From Scortum barcoo (taxonomy: Eukaryota; Chordata; Actinopteri; Centrarchiformes; Terapontidae), in the NCBI GenBank assembly GCA_023238725.1, contig CM041545.1, forward strand, positions 16,769,501 to 16,833,500: a stretch of DNA of 64,000 bases. The letters are read 5' to 3'. The notes below the pieces were generated by a model. It was not told where the DNA came from and did no database searches. It was given only the letters and a program-made list of their open reading frames with translations. Below, piece after piece: positions 13,101 to 28,100 of the stretch. The position numbers and the translations under genes were made by a program. The number at the start of each line of letters is the position of its first letter. The first letter of the stretch is position 1.

Positions 13101-16100
13101 GCAGTTCAAATCAGTTCTTATGCAGTTCTTATGCGGGAGAGGCATGACACACACATTTGTTTCATTATGTTTCATTGCAGATTCATTTTGTTTCCACTGT
13201 GCATCATTTTGGGTAATTTTGGTTTGCAACCAACATATCGTATCAACCAGCTGAAAAACATCTTGCAGCACGAGCAGCTGCGGTCGTGGAGATTGAGGCA
13301 GAACTTACCGCGTTGGTGACTTCTATTTCATAGACTTTCTCAAAGGAGGCTCGGTCGAAGAAAACCAACTTCCCGTTTCCCTCGTCTTTCTTCACCGAGG
13401 TCCCCGTTACAAGAAGCTTGTCATCAGGGCTAAAACAGCAGTCAGTCCTAGTGGGTGGGGGGGGGGAATGACACACATACAATATCATCAGCTCAAAATC
13501 CACATATAATCAAGCAGATTGTAATTAAGAAGAGTTATAAATTCTCACATTGAAAAGTAGTTGGTCAGTCCAGTAGCTACATTGACAGGCTTCCTGAAGT
13601 TTCGTATATCCCACGTCTTCAGAGTATCATCACCTAGAAAATAAAATGGAGACAACAGGTAAACTGTAAATTATGAGATTTACTCTACAGAAGGTCACCG
13701 CAGTGGAGGTGTCTTAGAAGTTAATTACTTTGTTGTAGCATACTGCCTTTCTTAACCATATAACAAGGCTGGAAAAGTTATTCTTCATTTACATTACAGG
13801 AATATGTCGAGTGAAGGACTCTTACACAGATTTATACCTGTTTGTCTTTGTGTTAGAAACCTCCTGAGGTTGGTAGGTCACACACCGAAGACTAACTCAC
13901 ATGTTTCTGTTGTCTTCTCTTGTGAGTCTTCCATGTTTTGTTGTTGGTGATCTTTGTTTATTTGTTCACTCGGGAAGAGACAAGCTACTTCTTGTTTTAA
14001 AGAAAAAATCCCTTTGGATCAGTGATCAAGCACTGGACCTAAAAACTAGAAGCTTGGCTGCCGATGAATGCAACCTCAATCCGTGCAACTGCTGGCTATG
14101 GGGTCTAGACTTTTTTTTTTTTTTTTTTACCTCCACGTGAAGCGAGAGTCAGGCCATCGTAGGAAAAGGAGAGGCAGGAGGTGTCTGATCCAGGAATGTG
14201 TGCTTGCCGACAGTGAAACTTTGTGTGGACCTAGAAATAAAAAAGAGAAAATGATGCATTGGCCACAAAGATTTATACAGGAGCTGGTACAGTTTATGGT
14301 TTTGTATTGATGAAGAGGTCAAGTAAAGCTAAAATGACTTATTTCATTTCCTGTGCTCTGTCTGTGTATGAAAGTGAAAGTGAGGTACAAAGTCCATGAT
14401 AGCAGCAACTCTGCTCTTTGCATCTAATAATAGTTATGTGCAAGTGAAAAGTAGAAATACTTGAGCAAATACAGACTCAAGTTCATTTATTTATATACTG
14501 TTGAATTACAGAGACATTAAAAAAAACTAGACTAAATGTTATTGATCATTAATTACAGAGTCCTGGCTCTCTCTGCCTTTTCCATAAACACACTGACTTG
14601 GTCACAACTGATCATCAATATTAAAGAGTTCTTACAATCTCCCGTTGCTCTACAGTGTGAAAACTGCCAGTGCTCTGCCTCAGGAGCAGATGTTTCACTG
14701 AGTAACTGCATAACAGAAAAGACCTTTTCATTCTCAGTGTCTTCAAAACAGCACACGGTTCCCATTTCCTGCACGAACACCATGCTATATACTTAACTAT
14801 GAAGCCCGCTGCAACTTATGAAATACCGGCAACTTTACACACTGCGCCCACCACACTATTTAGCAAGACAACGGACCACAGAGATTAACTTTGGCAAGCT
14901 AAGGTGCTTGTCTGGCAGATTTTTTTCCTCGCTCCTACCTGAAGTGGTATTATAAAATGCCTACTGCAAACAGTTTACCAGCCAATAACGCACACGGGAC
15001 CCCCTTTTTTCACTGCAGCCCCGGGCTAACATCAGTGTTTGATTCTGTCTCATTATTAGCCATCGTTAAACAGGTGTTATGTCACAGGTGTCTGTCAGCA
15101 ATGAAAGCTGTAGTTTAAGGCTGAGATCGCAAAGAAGCATTTAAACACAGTCTTATTTTGAAAAGGTAAGGAAGTAAATAAGTAACACACTCATCACCCT
15201 AAAACAGTTAATGATGAACTCTGCTAATGTTACATATTAAAGTCTGGTTACCTGTCGCACTACCTGTGAAAGTTGTATCATGATTACTGTGGATTTAAAG
15301 GAGCTTTGTCCAGTCTGGGAAATATATCAGATGATAACCCCAATGATGTCATCGGGGTTATCTTGGCTTGGGGTTGTTGGATATCAACAATCTTTAGCAG
15401 AACACATGCATTACAAAGTTAGGGGCATATACAAGGCAGGAAAGGTCTGATGAAAGAGTTGCATCATTATTAATAGAGAACTGAAAGAAAATGAATCTGC
15501 AACTCAAATTAGAGGTTTCGGACTGTTGGTCAGAAAAAAAGACATTTTAAGTAGACTGCTTGTGTTTTAGGAAAGTATTTATAATTTTCTCACATTTTAA
15601 GGATGAAATGATGAATTGATTAATTGATAATATAACCAATGGATAAATCGTGAAAGGAAGTAATCCTTAGTTGAAGCCCTAAATATGAATATATGTCATG
15701 CTGGGGCTCATCCAACACGAGCTACAGCAGCTTATAATGGAACAAGAGAGGTGGTCCGCACACTAGAATATATTACAGCCTGTTACAGGCAGGCATGTTT
15801 CCACCATCAAGGCCTTGGTCGGGTTAATCGTGTGTATGATTCTGCCCTTGTAACTATTTCCACGGCAAGTTGCTGTATATGAGAATGTGATCTTGCTCAA
15901 CTTGGCTGTGATGATCAGCATGTATCACTGAAAACCAAGTAGGTGATGTGACATTTCAGTGGAGGGTCATTGTATAGAGGTGAGAACAGGCCGATTACAA
16001 AGGTTACGGAGGAATTTATAGTGCAATGAGGGAAAAAAAACAGATAGTGAGTGGTTTTAGGAGAAAAGGGAGTGTTGGTGGCATTTTTTGGAAACAATGA

Positions 16101-19100
16101 CAGTATTACCATACAACCACTTTAAAAAGTCATCCAAAGTATTCCTAATTAATCCCAGCCTCTGCATGTTCCCCGGCAAACAGAAGCATTTTAACTTCTC
16201 GTCTAAACAGCTGTTTCCAAGATGGCCAGCCACTCGATGTGTGTACTTTTTCTGTGCTCACTTGGAGCAAGTGGTGTACTACTGTAGTGCAGTTTATGGT
16301 GTGTGCGCCAAGGTCTGCAGCTCCGGGCTGGAAATAACCCAGCTCACCCCCCCCTCCCCCACCCCTCACCTAACACACACACATACACACATCTACATAA
16401 TTCTCTCTATCTTTCTCACACATATACACAAAGACACAGCAAGAAGAAAAGCTCTGTAAAAGTACATGACTCAAAACGTGGACAATGAACAGGAGTGAAA
16501 AAGAGTGAGAGAGAGATAACCAGGAAACAAATACACTGATGTTAAAATTCATGTCTAACCTGAACTATATAAAAATGTTCTGACAGCATTAAGAATTTTA
16601 GGTCATTTAACAATTAGGTTATTATTATTATTATTATTATTGTTATTGTTATTGTTATCATCAATTTAGCCTGTAAAATGTCCATCCCAATGTTTAAGAT
16701 CCCATGGTAACATCTTCAAATATCTCGTTTTGTCCAGCCAACAGTCTGAAATCAAAAATACATTGGATGCACAAGGTGCAATTGTAAGTAAAAGTGTCAT
16801 TTTTGTACAATTTTTGTACATTTTCGCTTGATAAAAATAACGTATCGATTAAGAAAATAGTTGGCGATTCATTTTCTCTCTGTTAAACATTCGACTAATA
16901 TTTTCAGCACAAACTGCAGGGCCTTGCTGTCTCTTTCTTCTCTCTGCTTCCTCCAACATTTACCTCCCAGTGCCTCGGTTTTACCTGGGCTGGGTACAGC
17001 CAGATTACAGAGATCGATCATTAAAAGGCAGCGGTGAAGCAACAGTCTGGGAAGTGGGCTTGCTAACACTCAAACAAACATAACCTTGGTTTATACGGCT
17101 ACAATTTCATTAATTCTAAACGGAATGCAAATAAATCAGTGAAAAGAGAATTTCAGCAATACGGGCTTTTGACTCGGAAAGGTGGATAAGGAATTTGAAG
17201 TGAGCACAGTGTGTGGAAGACAGATAAGAGAGAGAAAAGCAGAGAAACGCTGGCAAAAAAAGAGCAAGAGAGAGTGGAGCGTGAGGTGAATGAGTGATGT
17301 GTCCTTATGGTACAAGAAGGAAACGAGGCCATACTTCACTTCCAAAGTAAATGGAGGGAAGTTATTAACTTGGACAAGACAGATAACACTGTTACCTTGA
17401 ACTGTAGATAACATGGATTCCACTTTTTCAGGCCTTGGCCATGTAGTCTCTCCAGGGATAATTTTCTGCCTCCCATCATCATTTTTATGCATATATTACC
17501 TCTGACTCAAATCCATTCTCCTCATTTCTTATCTTAAATTATCTAACTACTCTTTTATTCACTGCACTGAAATTGGCTCGGTTGAGAAATAAAAGTCAAG
17601 AGGTCAATTTAATTTGAAAACTACATTTTCTAATTTTACAGCAGGTGTGGAACAGCTCGATCACAGGCTATGTCAAGCCTACTAAACAGCAGCTAAAGCA
17701 TAAAGTGTGATGCTTACACCCTTACTGTACTGTGAGGGTTCACTGTGACCGCCTGTGCTTTGAGAATTCACTGCTATATTTGATCAGTCTAAGACAAAGA
17801 CATTCGGGGCCCCATTTTAATCATGCAACCACAGTGACCACTGCGCCATATGGGCATGGACAATAGGAGTGTACCCAAACATACAGACTTTCCATTCATA
17901 TGACTGCAAGTATGCATGGTAGGCACATAAGGTTGCATTGGGTCAGTGGACTATGAACACGGTATGCTTATGGCTCATTTTCTTGTAATTATCTTGTCTT
18001 GAACTGCTGCATGAAGTGCTATGGTACATCATATAAATGTGCCTAGTGGAGAGGATAGTCTATGCAAGTCTCCACAGTTCTTTTGGAAAATAGCAGTGCT
18101 GTCTGAGAGGTGCAGGGCGAGAATATATCGCACCAAGCCTTTAGATATTACACAATAAATATACTGCGAGGAGAAGGTGGTGAAATCTGCTTTACAAAAT
18201 GCATTTTTGTTTAGTTTTTTTTTTCTAAAACATGAACTCGAAACGAATGTTTTTCACTATAGCAACAGGTCTTCTCAGGTCAACTAGAAAGAAAAGTTAT
18301 GAGCTCTCGTTCGGCTTGTGATGAATCATTCCACAAAGTTTTTCATCTGACGTCTTTCTTTCTAAGATTAACACCATCTGCTGTTCGCACATGCTGTGTT
18401 TTAACCGCTTTTATGTTGTATTGTTATGTTATACTGTCTTCAGTGTGCGTTTGTTTGCACTAAAAAGAAATGGTTTCTGCATGTCTGTTTAGGTTAGTAT
18501 TTAAAAAATATTATCTCCTCCCACCAGACAAACAGGTGGATTGAGGAAACACGACACTTGTCTGACTCTGGAGTACGTTATAAAACAACAACAGTCCAAA
18601 ATATTGCAGCCTAATAAATTAAGGGCAGATTTATTTTTTAAACTCAATTAATAATCTCTATCAGTCAGTAAAAGTTTAATAGGTAGCTAGTGGTGATGCT
18701 AGCTGTTTATTGCAAACATACACGCACTCCAGTTATTTCTAGATCATTTACTGCTGTTGTGAAAGCTTGAGTGTTTATTTACTATCCTGATGCTGGCTGG
18801 CATTGGTAGATGCCACAGTGTTTGCTTCCTGCGATAATCTACACAGCCGGTTTATGAAACCGGATTCTCGTACGTTGTTTGAAACTTTTCTCACGCCTTG
18901 TGACATCCTCTGTAAACTGTGCCCTTCTCCCTGGCCTAAACAAGCGTCGGGCTAAACTGACACGGTTTTATTCAGCATGCCAGCGTACGTCTGCAGTTAA
19001 GCACATATAACATTTCATATAAGACCGTGCGTACATACATTCAGATGCACACTCTCACAGACACAGAGTCTATTATACATCTACAGTCACTCGGCAGCAG

Positions 19101-22100
19101 GAGTTGATAAATAGCTGCAGCAACACAGCATTGGGTTTCATCCTCGGCAGGCTATGATAACAATCTACCACAGCGCCAACTGTTCCCAACCACACCATCG
19201 GAGTATCATTATATAAATACTGCCTTTCCACAATCTCCATACTTTTACAACCGCACACCTGAAAGACTTAATGATGCCCACCGTGCAGTCGGCTGTAACA
19301 TCTCACTCTGACCTCTGCTGCTTTCTGAGGATCGAGTGGCCAAACCGCAGTCCTGAACAGCTGCTCTGATCTTTCATGGAAATCAACAAGTGGCGATGCA
19401 GAAGCCGCGTGTGTGTGTGTGTGTGTTAGAGGATCACGCTGGAGCGAGTGTCCACATAATGTGACAGCATGCTCCGTTAAAGTAACTGTATTCCTCTCTG
19501 TCTAAGCTGCAAACTGTGCAAAAAAAGTAGGACTATGTAGGTATTGTTTCCAAGTATTTGTTCAGAGTTCAAACATGGGGGAGGGATAGGAACAATACTA
19601 AAACCTTTCGCATTCATGGTATAAAAAAGCACATATTGAAGGTTATTTTGAGGCTGTTTTTCCCCATATGAACAAAGAGTGGATGGACCACCGGGTTGTG
19701 TGGCAATGACAGAAATTATGGGCAAGCAACAATGGAGGCTGCAGGACTGAGACCTGGTGTAAATGTTTATGATCTGGGCTGCCTTTAGATAGCTTGGTGG
19801 ACCAGTTTGGTTGCATTTTAAACACTTCCATGAAGTGTGTGCACTCTGGTTAGTTATTGGAGAGGAGACAGTTTTCTAAACATTTTCATTGGACTTTAAG
19901 AAGTTCTTCTGATTGTCTGTTCTAATCTTCCACAGCCCCTCTTTTATGACCTACAGAGTTCCTAGTTTACAGTGATCCTGTGCAGAGTCGCATTACTGTG
20001 TTGAGGGTCCCACTGGCCCGTAACTGTAAATTATGTGCTGCCCAGCACTGGTGGTCAATCTGTGTAGGTGACAATAAACTGTGCGTGACTAGATTAAGGG
20101 AAGCTGAAATCTTCAGTAATTTTTTATGAAGAACAAGATGGGCTGAAGGCGAGGATCATAAGGGATCAAACATGAAGAAAAGCCTTGCCACCTGTCAAAA
20201 TTAATCTCTTTAAAACTTCCTGGGAATCTCTGGTCTCTCTCATAAATTAAGGATTGCGTCGAAAACACCAGAAAACGCAAAAAAATAAGAGAAAGTTTGC
20301 CGTGTCATCTCATGATAACGCTCCCCAGCTGAGCAGTTCATCAAAACTACCTCTTTCGGAGTCCCACTTTGAAGTCTGGAAATACCCGAAGCCCACCAAT
20401 GACATCATAACATTCCCCAGGTCTCTGCGGCAGTGTTTTTGAACGGAGGCCTGCGCCCTCAATACACAACCCCTCACTGAGTGCACATTACCTGGCAACC
20501 ATTTAAACGCAGCCTTGTAACTTTGGCACCGACCCCTCTGGTCAGAGAATGAGCATGCAATCACTCCCTGTGGCAGTCCACTGAAGGAGACCTGCTTGAC
20601 TCCCATCACGGGATCAATCAACTCATGTCAGGTTCGGGAGCACGATGTGTCACCCTCAATAGCTTCTCTCCGGGCTGAGCTCTAGATCAAGGTCATGTAC
20701 ATGATTGATCGTGATTGATCTGCCCGCATACTCTGGCCATGAGTAATAGTGGCGATACAACGGGAGATAGGTCTCCTTTGAGTGGAGGAGGGAGCAGCAA
20801 TAAAAAAGCGCAGAGGGGTCGACTCCTTTTTAGGCTTGTGGCTGAATTGGAGTCAGCGGCGCAGGTTGCTGATTAGGCCAGAGGGCACCGGATAAATTCT
20901 TGAGCCATTCAGACAGGACAGGCTCCAGTGGTCAGGCAACAGACGTGACTATTGTAAGCTGCTATGGGACGCAGGGTAAATATTTAGTTTGGAGAGCGGG
21001 TAATAAATTTGGAGAGTTTCGACCCAATCACTCGCAAGCCCTGCTGCCATGAGGAGCGGGATGATGAGCGAGTGGAGGAGAGGTGGGAGTCTATACAACA
21101 CTGGTACATGGAAGCACAAAAGCTCTTACAATAGGAAAGTAGTTGTGGGGAAAATAAATCCACCATCTAACTACATTTTTTTGTGTGTGCGTCCTGTGAT
21201 TACAAGTTGACTGTTGGAGTAATTATCATGTCGCCTACTTCTCATTTGACTAATCTGGATAAGCCCCTCTGTCCAATCAAGCTGTTCCAACTCACTAACT
21301 ACGGCTTAATTGTCACTGTCACTATTCTCGTATGAAATAACAGAAGCATTCAACCTTGTCCACATATGGGGTTGGACAGATGAAAGGATATGGAGTGGAA
21401 CAAAAGAATTAGAGTAGAAATGTGCCAAAAAAACAGAAGGCAGAAAAACAACTTCAAAGTCTTACGCAGGACACTGGTTTTATACTGAAGACTGGTCATC
21501 TTAGAAAGTATTTAGCAATATCTGTGTGTAGTCCTCCATCAATTTTATTTCCTCTCTTAAAATATGGTTTAGGACTCCCAGGTGAGTAACCGCAAACTTA
21601 TTCTCACACTGTGGAAAAAGCAACTTGTGAAATTATGTTTGCAAAAGAGCCTTCCATAAGGTAAGACAATACGAAACTGGACTGATGCCTGAAATGTGTC
21701 ATCTTTGAAAACGCTGAATTATAGATGCTGCAAGTCCCCTAAGCCTTCTCTCCGACACAACCTTTCCTCCTCCTTTTTTTCCCTCTTCCCATCTGTTTCG
21801 TGGAGGTGAACTTTGTGTGTGAACCAGTGAGTTAGAAGCAAACCTATTCCACCTCTAATCAACAGGAAACAACAGCAAGTAATTTCCTTTCCTTTCCTTT
21901 CCTTTCCTTTCCTTTCCTTTCCTTTCCTTTCCCGTGCACTAACCAGAGATACCTCACAGTAACAGCCATCGAGAAGAAAGACTCATGTGCGGATATGCAG
22001 GCACGGGTTAGGGTTAAACCATCAGTGATAAAACATTCAGGAGACTCAGAGGAGCTACTTGATGAAAGACGGAGATGCATTTTCCAGCCATGAATGGAAG

Positions 22101-25100
22101 TCATTTTTATATACGGTGACAATTTGTCAAATAACTCAAGTGAAAACAGCCAAATGTGAGAGCAGTGTTACTCAGGAGCCAAGATCAACTATTACCTCAA
22201 CGATGTGAATCTTGAAGAATGGAATGAACACTTTGATCACTTAATTGCCTAATTAACTAATAGTGGAAAATGTACGGCGGGAAATTGCGATTGGGCCTCC
22301 CAGTAACTTTCATGTAACTCAACTCAATCATCACACGTCAGTAGATACAGTTACATAATCGGCTATTTTGAGCCACGCTAGCGGCATGTCGATTTTAGCA
22401 TTTAGCTCAGAGCACCACTGTGTCAAAGTACAGCCTCACGGAGACTCTAACATGGCTGCAGACTTTTGCTGCACGGTTGTAGTTTGGGTGGAAGTAGAGA
22501 AACTCTGCCCAAGCTCACTGCCATGTATCCGGTGATAACAGGGTCAATACAGGTCAGGCTGGCTATTTAGTAAAATGCTCAAATACTCCCAGCGTTGGTC
22601 AGTGACTTGTTGAACTGTGACCTCTGTGTCCTGTGACCGGATGACCCAAGGCCATAACAAAACAAACGTCCAGTGTTTACAACCAAGTGCACATTGTGGT
22701 GGTTGGTATGTGCGTGTTTTAAGACTCACGCTGAGGTTTCTGTCCCAGATCTGGATGGTGCCGTCCTGGCAGCCCGCCGCGATGAGCTTCCCATCACGGC
22801 TGTAGGTGCAGCACGTGGGGGTGACCTTTTTCCCCTGGAGGGAGCGCGGTTTGAACACAGACTTGTGCTTCTTCTCCGAGTTCAGGTCCCATGTGCGCAC
22901 AGTGCTGCGGACAGACAGAGAACATAATTTATCTTCACCCAACTGTCGTGAATTGCTCATAAAACATCCATCCCTCAAAACATAGTTGGTCATCAACACC
23001 ATCCACCACCGTAATAAATCAGAATCATATTGAGATACAGTGTGCCCCCGCCATTCTCATGAACATGAGGTTAGGTTGCTCTCTGTTGCAGGGTGAGGGG
23101 TTAGCCAACAGCAGAACAGTAGATCAGTCTGACAGGCATGTCTGAAGCTTCCATGAAATTCTTGAACACATTGGGCAACCTGGACCACTGAGATGGAGGA
23201 ATTAAAATGCAGACTTTTATCACGGTACATGTGCAAATAGGAGCTTTTATTCCAAAGTGTCATAAAACTGAAGCCAGCAAGACTCTCTGATGATTACAGG
23301 TTTATGTGTGTGTATGATATTTACACTTAAACAATGCAGATGGAAGATGAATTCAGCACAAAATACATCTGGAACATAACTGTTAGCTTTCATAGGATCA
23401 ACAATTCATCGCAGTTAGCCTTCATTAACTGTTCAAATAAGCAAAAGAGGTGAAGCCCTTGGAGCAGGCAGCATTATTTAGGCCAGTCCATGCAGTTGGC
23501 AGTATTTCCACATACTCTGAATTTCAACATAGACTCGACAATGATCTGAGAACACCAAGATGTTTAGGTTAAAACAAGGTGGAACATTTCACCTTTGACC
23601 CTGTTGGCGTGACTTGCTGTCCTAACCTCAATCACTTATGTTTTCACTCAGAAAGCAGAAAAAAAAAGTTTAAGAGGCTGCAGTATTAAAAATTGATGCA
23701 AAAAAAGAGGAGGGATTTAGATAAATGAGACGACAAAAGAGGACAACCAGCATCGTAAGTGACCTCAAGAGCTTTAAACCTCTGCATTTATTTATTGAAC
23801 TACCTAACCAACTTCTCACACACTCACACCAACACTCATCCCAGACAGAGCGTGTCCAAATGCGTCTGTGACCCACTGCTCGTTTTAGTGAGCATCTTGA
23901 CTTTTGGGTCATGAGGTCAGCAGAGGAGTATAAACACACAGGCCAGGCTGCTACTAACAGCCAGGCGAGGATTCCTCCGTGGCCGGCTACAAAGTCACAG
24001 GCACACACACACACACTCAACTGTGTTTGGATAAGTCTAACAATGTGATACAGATGCCAGCTGAAGACATATGGTTTGAGTGAGAACTGGCAAGGGTCAA
24101 ATAAAACTCTGTTTGATGCATAGTTGTGTTTAAATCCGCATAAACCAAAGCTGTTAATAAATCAGAAAATCTCCTGCTGGGAAAAAAAAGATGCAGAAGC
24201 CACGTATATAAAGAGGTTGCCCAGAACAACCTGAAGGGCTACTGCTTTGTACAGTGAGTGTTTATATGAGCGGATATACATGTGTATGTGTGAGAGTGAA
24301 CGAGAAAGAGTGATGGCCACAGACTGGATGACAAATTGGTCCACCTGCTGCCTCGCACAGACATCTCTGTTTTGTTTACAGAAGACTGCAGGCGTCTGTC
24401 AAGCCAATAAAGACAACATAACCTTTCGCGTAGCACACAAAACCTGGAATGCTATTTATCGTAAGGGTTCTTTCCAAAACATGGCAGAGCTGGTTGTCAG
24501 GTAGGAGGAGGGGGTTGGAGCCCACCAGTGTTGAGCCAACCACGAGCAAAAGGGTGAAGACTGCACACCCTCACCTGTCAGGAGCGAGACACAGAGCAGG
24601 GCAGGAAAAGGGAAACGTCTCCAATGTGTTGTAGTCTAGAAGTGTTCATTAAAGCGCAAAAACCTTCCAACCCCTGTTAGTGTAACAAACATCAAAAGTA
24701 GTAAAGATAAAAATGAACTGCAGCTTCACCTAATTAAAGTTACACTTTTTATTCCAGAGGGGAACATGTGGGACAGTCTCTTAGTTTCCTGTTATTTTGG
24801 AGAATGTAATAGCAATGAAAGAGTACAAGATGTCAAAATATTCACACACAGCATGAAGAAACCACCAAAAACATTCTGCGGCAGTACCCTCGTCCATTCA
24901 TCTTCCCTGCAACCCTGTTTTCCCTTCAATCAGCAGCCCCCTTTTTCTACCACAAACGCTTCAGAGACACAGGGGTGAATGTAATAAAATGAGACCCATA
25001 CATCCCCAGTCATGCGTGTACACTTTACGAGGTAGCACAGTCAGTCACACATCAACTGAGGAGTGACAACTCCCCAGGCCCCAGATTTTATCTGTTCATC

Positions 25101-28100
25101 AGGTTATGGGCCTGGTGGGGGCGATGGTTGCTGGGGATCACTTTCCCAGATGATGAGATAAGGAAGAGAAAGGGATAAGAAAGGCGTACATCTTGCATGA
25201 GGTTGTTTAGTGGTCAAAATCCGGTGATGGAGATAGGCTGTGTCGCCCGATGGCCGGTTGACTGACTAACTGGGGCTCTGTTATGAGAAAGGCGGATTAG
25301 AGGGGAAAGATGCTCCATCCTGCATCGCAGCTGAAGCAGATAAAGCGGGGAAATAACAGGGGGATTTGGGAGCAGGCAAAACACACAGCGGCACTCAAGT
25401 AAGAAAGCAAAAAGAAGAAACACTCTGGTCGGGGCACAGATGTACTGTGGGTACAGTACAGATACTGATTCACTTCATTATTAGTGTTGCGCCAAAGCAT
25501 AAAATTAACTCAGAAGAGCAGGTGAGACCACACAGTGAAGGGACAAAATGCTTGAGTCAAGATAAAAAGACGTCAAGACAGCTCTTCAGATCTGAATCAA
25601 GAAATCTGGTTGATAAGACACCTTCCCACCAGCCCACTTCCCCATAAAGAAGTGGCCTCGTATTTAGTTCAACACAAAAAGAAACAAACACTGTATTCAT
25701 GCACTGAAGATCTAGAGGGAACTGTCAGTCAAACAATCAGCAGTGGCTGTAAATTGAACAAGAAGGATAAATGCTATGGTAAAGCTATGGTATGTGCGTT
25801 CTTGGGCAGGATATGGAACACTTGCATTGTAAGGCAAGAGCTGGACTGTGGATGAACCTGCTATGTTAAACCGTGTGAAGCGCCCCAACATGCTCACACA
25901 GACACTTTGTGATGTCTGTCCTCACTCTTCGCCCCTGTTCTGTCACGCAGATGACACTTAATAAGTCAGCAGTCATGGCCTTTCGGCTTAAAAAAAATCC
26001 AAAGTCAGCTACTACAGCGCCAAGAGTATTGAAAAATTGATAACCTACTTACTTGACAAGATCAGTATCAGATTAGAAAGAAATACTGACTAGCCAAGAT
26101 CATAAATCTGCTTTGTGTGCTTTTCTATTTTTGTGGATGTCCTCCAATGATAATATGTCACATGTATCAAATTATGTGTTTTAGCCTGAGCGCGTTATAA
26201 AGACAAATAGTTCGTTCCTCAGCAGCGCAAAAAGACCTGCCGTGTTGTCCTCTGGGTCTCCTTGCATACAGCTACACATCCGAGTCCAGCTGCAGCCCCC
26301 CGACGGCAGGCCAGCTCGAAGGGAATCCCTGGCATTCAAACCTCCTGGAAACATTCCTCAAATTGTGTGTATTTGTGCGTATACACATGCGCAAGTGTGT
26401 CTCACGACTCGACAGAAGTAACATGTGGTACCAATTAGAAAGTCGCCGTTTGTCCTATCCTCCGCTCCACTGGCTGAAATTTCAGTCACAAAAAGAGCAT
26501 AAAATGAATTTTTGATCGTTCCCCCGAGGCGCTATAAAACTACATAGAGTAAAACCGAGAGTCCATAATGTCATCTCCGTGAAGCCACTAATGTGATGCT
26601 TTCCACAATGTTAGTTATAGTTTGTTAACAATTCTACAGTATGCCATTTGGTTCATTAAATTAGAGCAGAACTTATTCAAGAATGTTTAAGCCACTGGTG
26701 TTCAGGGTTGTGTTCATTAGAAAAGGCTGCAGCTTTTGGTTTCCTTCGACTTCAGTCCTGCCAAAGAAATACTTCCACCGGGAGTACACCCAGCACATAC
26801 TGCCTTCACTTTCTGAGAAATAAATCTGCGGTTTTCAAACAGGTGCTCGGCCTTTCAGCGCGGGCTTAGTCAAAGTGGCTCAATGCTTAATACACGCTGA
26901 ATAATGCTGGAAGACATTTTGCCGTTTCTACAATCGTGCGACTCTCAAAACAGAGCGATGGAGGAATGTGAAATGTTGACACGTTCCGAGCAGAAATGCT
27001 TTTCAGCGGCGGACTTGAGTCACACAGTTCTGCCGGAGCCCTCATTCAACCCTCTGTGTGCAGGGACAATCACTAACCACCCTGCTGCTGCATTACTATG
27101 CTTCATCAGTGCTTCCCTCTCATCCCCTTCCTCCCAGGGAGAAAAACTCTGGGTAAATGAAATCATTCAAAGAGCTGGGAGGCAGTTCTTTATGAATGAG
27201 ATTCCACAAAACTGGGGGCACCTTTAATTACGCAGCTGGGCGGTCCAGTGATCATGCTTAATAACCTATTCAAATAAACACAACAAAGACTCTCTAACTA
27301 GGCTGACACGGGAAGAAAGACAGAAAAACCTGCGTGTCAGCTGGATGTTTTAAGCAGCTACAGCCGGTGGCGGACACCCGCTGTTGCTATCGGCCAACTG
27401 CTGATCCGTTCTCAAGAGACTACACCCGCTGACGACACTCTGGCCTCCAGACTCCGCAGTCGTTCAAAGGATGGCACTGAAGTAGAGGCATACATGTCGA
27501 GAAGAAAAGACGGAAGAAACATTGTTTGATGGTTCCCTCTATAATAACTGGAGCATTACTGATGGAGCTAAAGGATGAGTAAGAGGCAACAACCACAACA
27601 GAGTGAAATAAGCTGAGACTTCCTTTCAATCAAGGAAAGATGCTTCCAAGCATATAATTCAATCTGTTTGTTTGTTTTTTCCAAAATTCCAACCATGGAT
27701 CATTTTGCAAGAAAAATAAATGAGCAATTTAGACTTAGAAAGACTCTCTTAAATAGAGCAGTTCAAGGTTTGGGCCTGTCGAGTGTGCTGAGATCGCAGA
27801 AGTCCTCGTGAATTCAGCCTTTCCAAGAATCAGGATACACTTGTTGAGTAAAATCAAGAACTCCCTCTAAGCTGGATGGATCAGCAAACACCTGGCTGCC
27901 TTTCGTCTAGCTTAATGTACAGCTTTAGGAAGAGAACGTCAAGTTGTCCTCTCAAAGATGTTTAAATTGATCAATGCAAATAAAAAAAAGTTATACACGC
28001 TAAAATGCTGAAAGTGAGAAGTTAGAGTACAGAAACAAGAACTAGGGTACCTGTTAAAACCATGGCGCCTATATTCTGTTTGAAGTATGAGAGGGACTTT

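Larger units (their letters stand above)
14231..22729 (-). other. wdr70: wdr70 intron 10, 8.5 kb, no gene
   Basis: This is the largest intron of the gene. It contains two decayed repeat copies (about 15495-15685 and 16675-16905), an ATT microsatellite (16619-16641), a GT run (19411-19426), a TTTCC pentanucleotide array (21883-21932) and a GC-richer repeat-free block at about 20440-20990. No exon-like homology was found on either strand. Confidence 0.65.

Noticed and set aside
13092..13106. TTTTAGGGCTGCAG, resembling a hAT terminus
   Set aside because: Only the first dozen bases match and the following sequence does not continue the element.
22008..22023. GGGTTAGGGTTAAACC, telomere-like
   Set aside because: Only two imperfect units, which is expected by chance and is not an interstitial telomere array.
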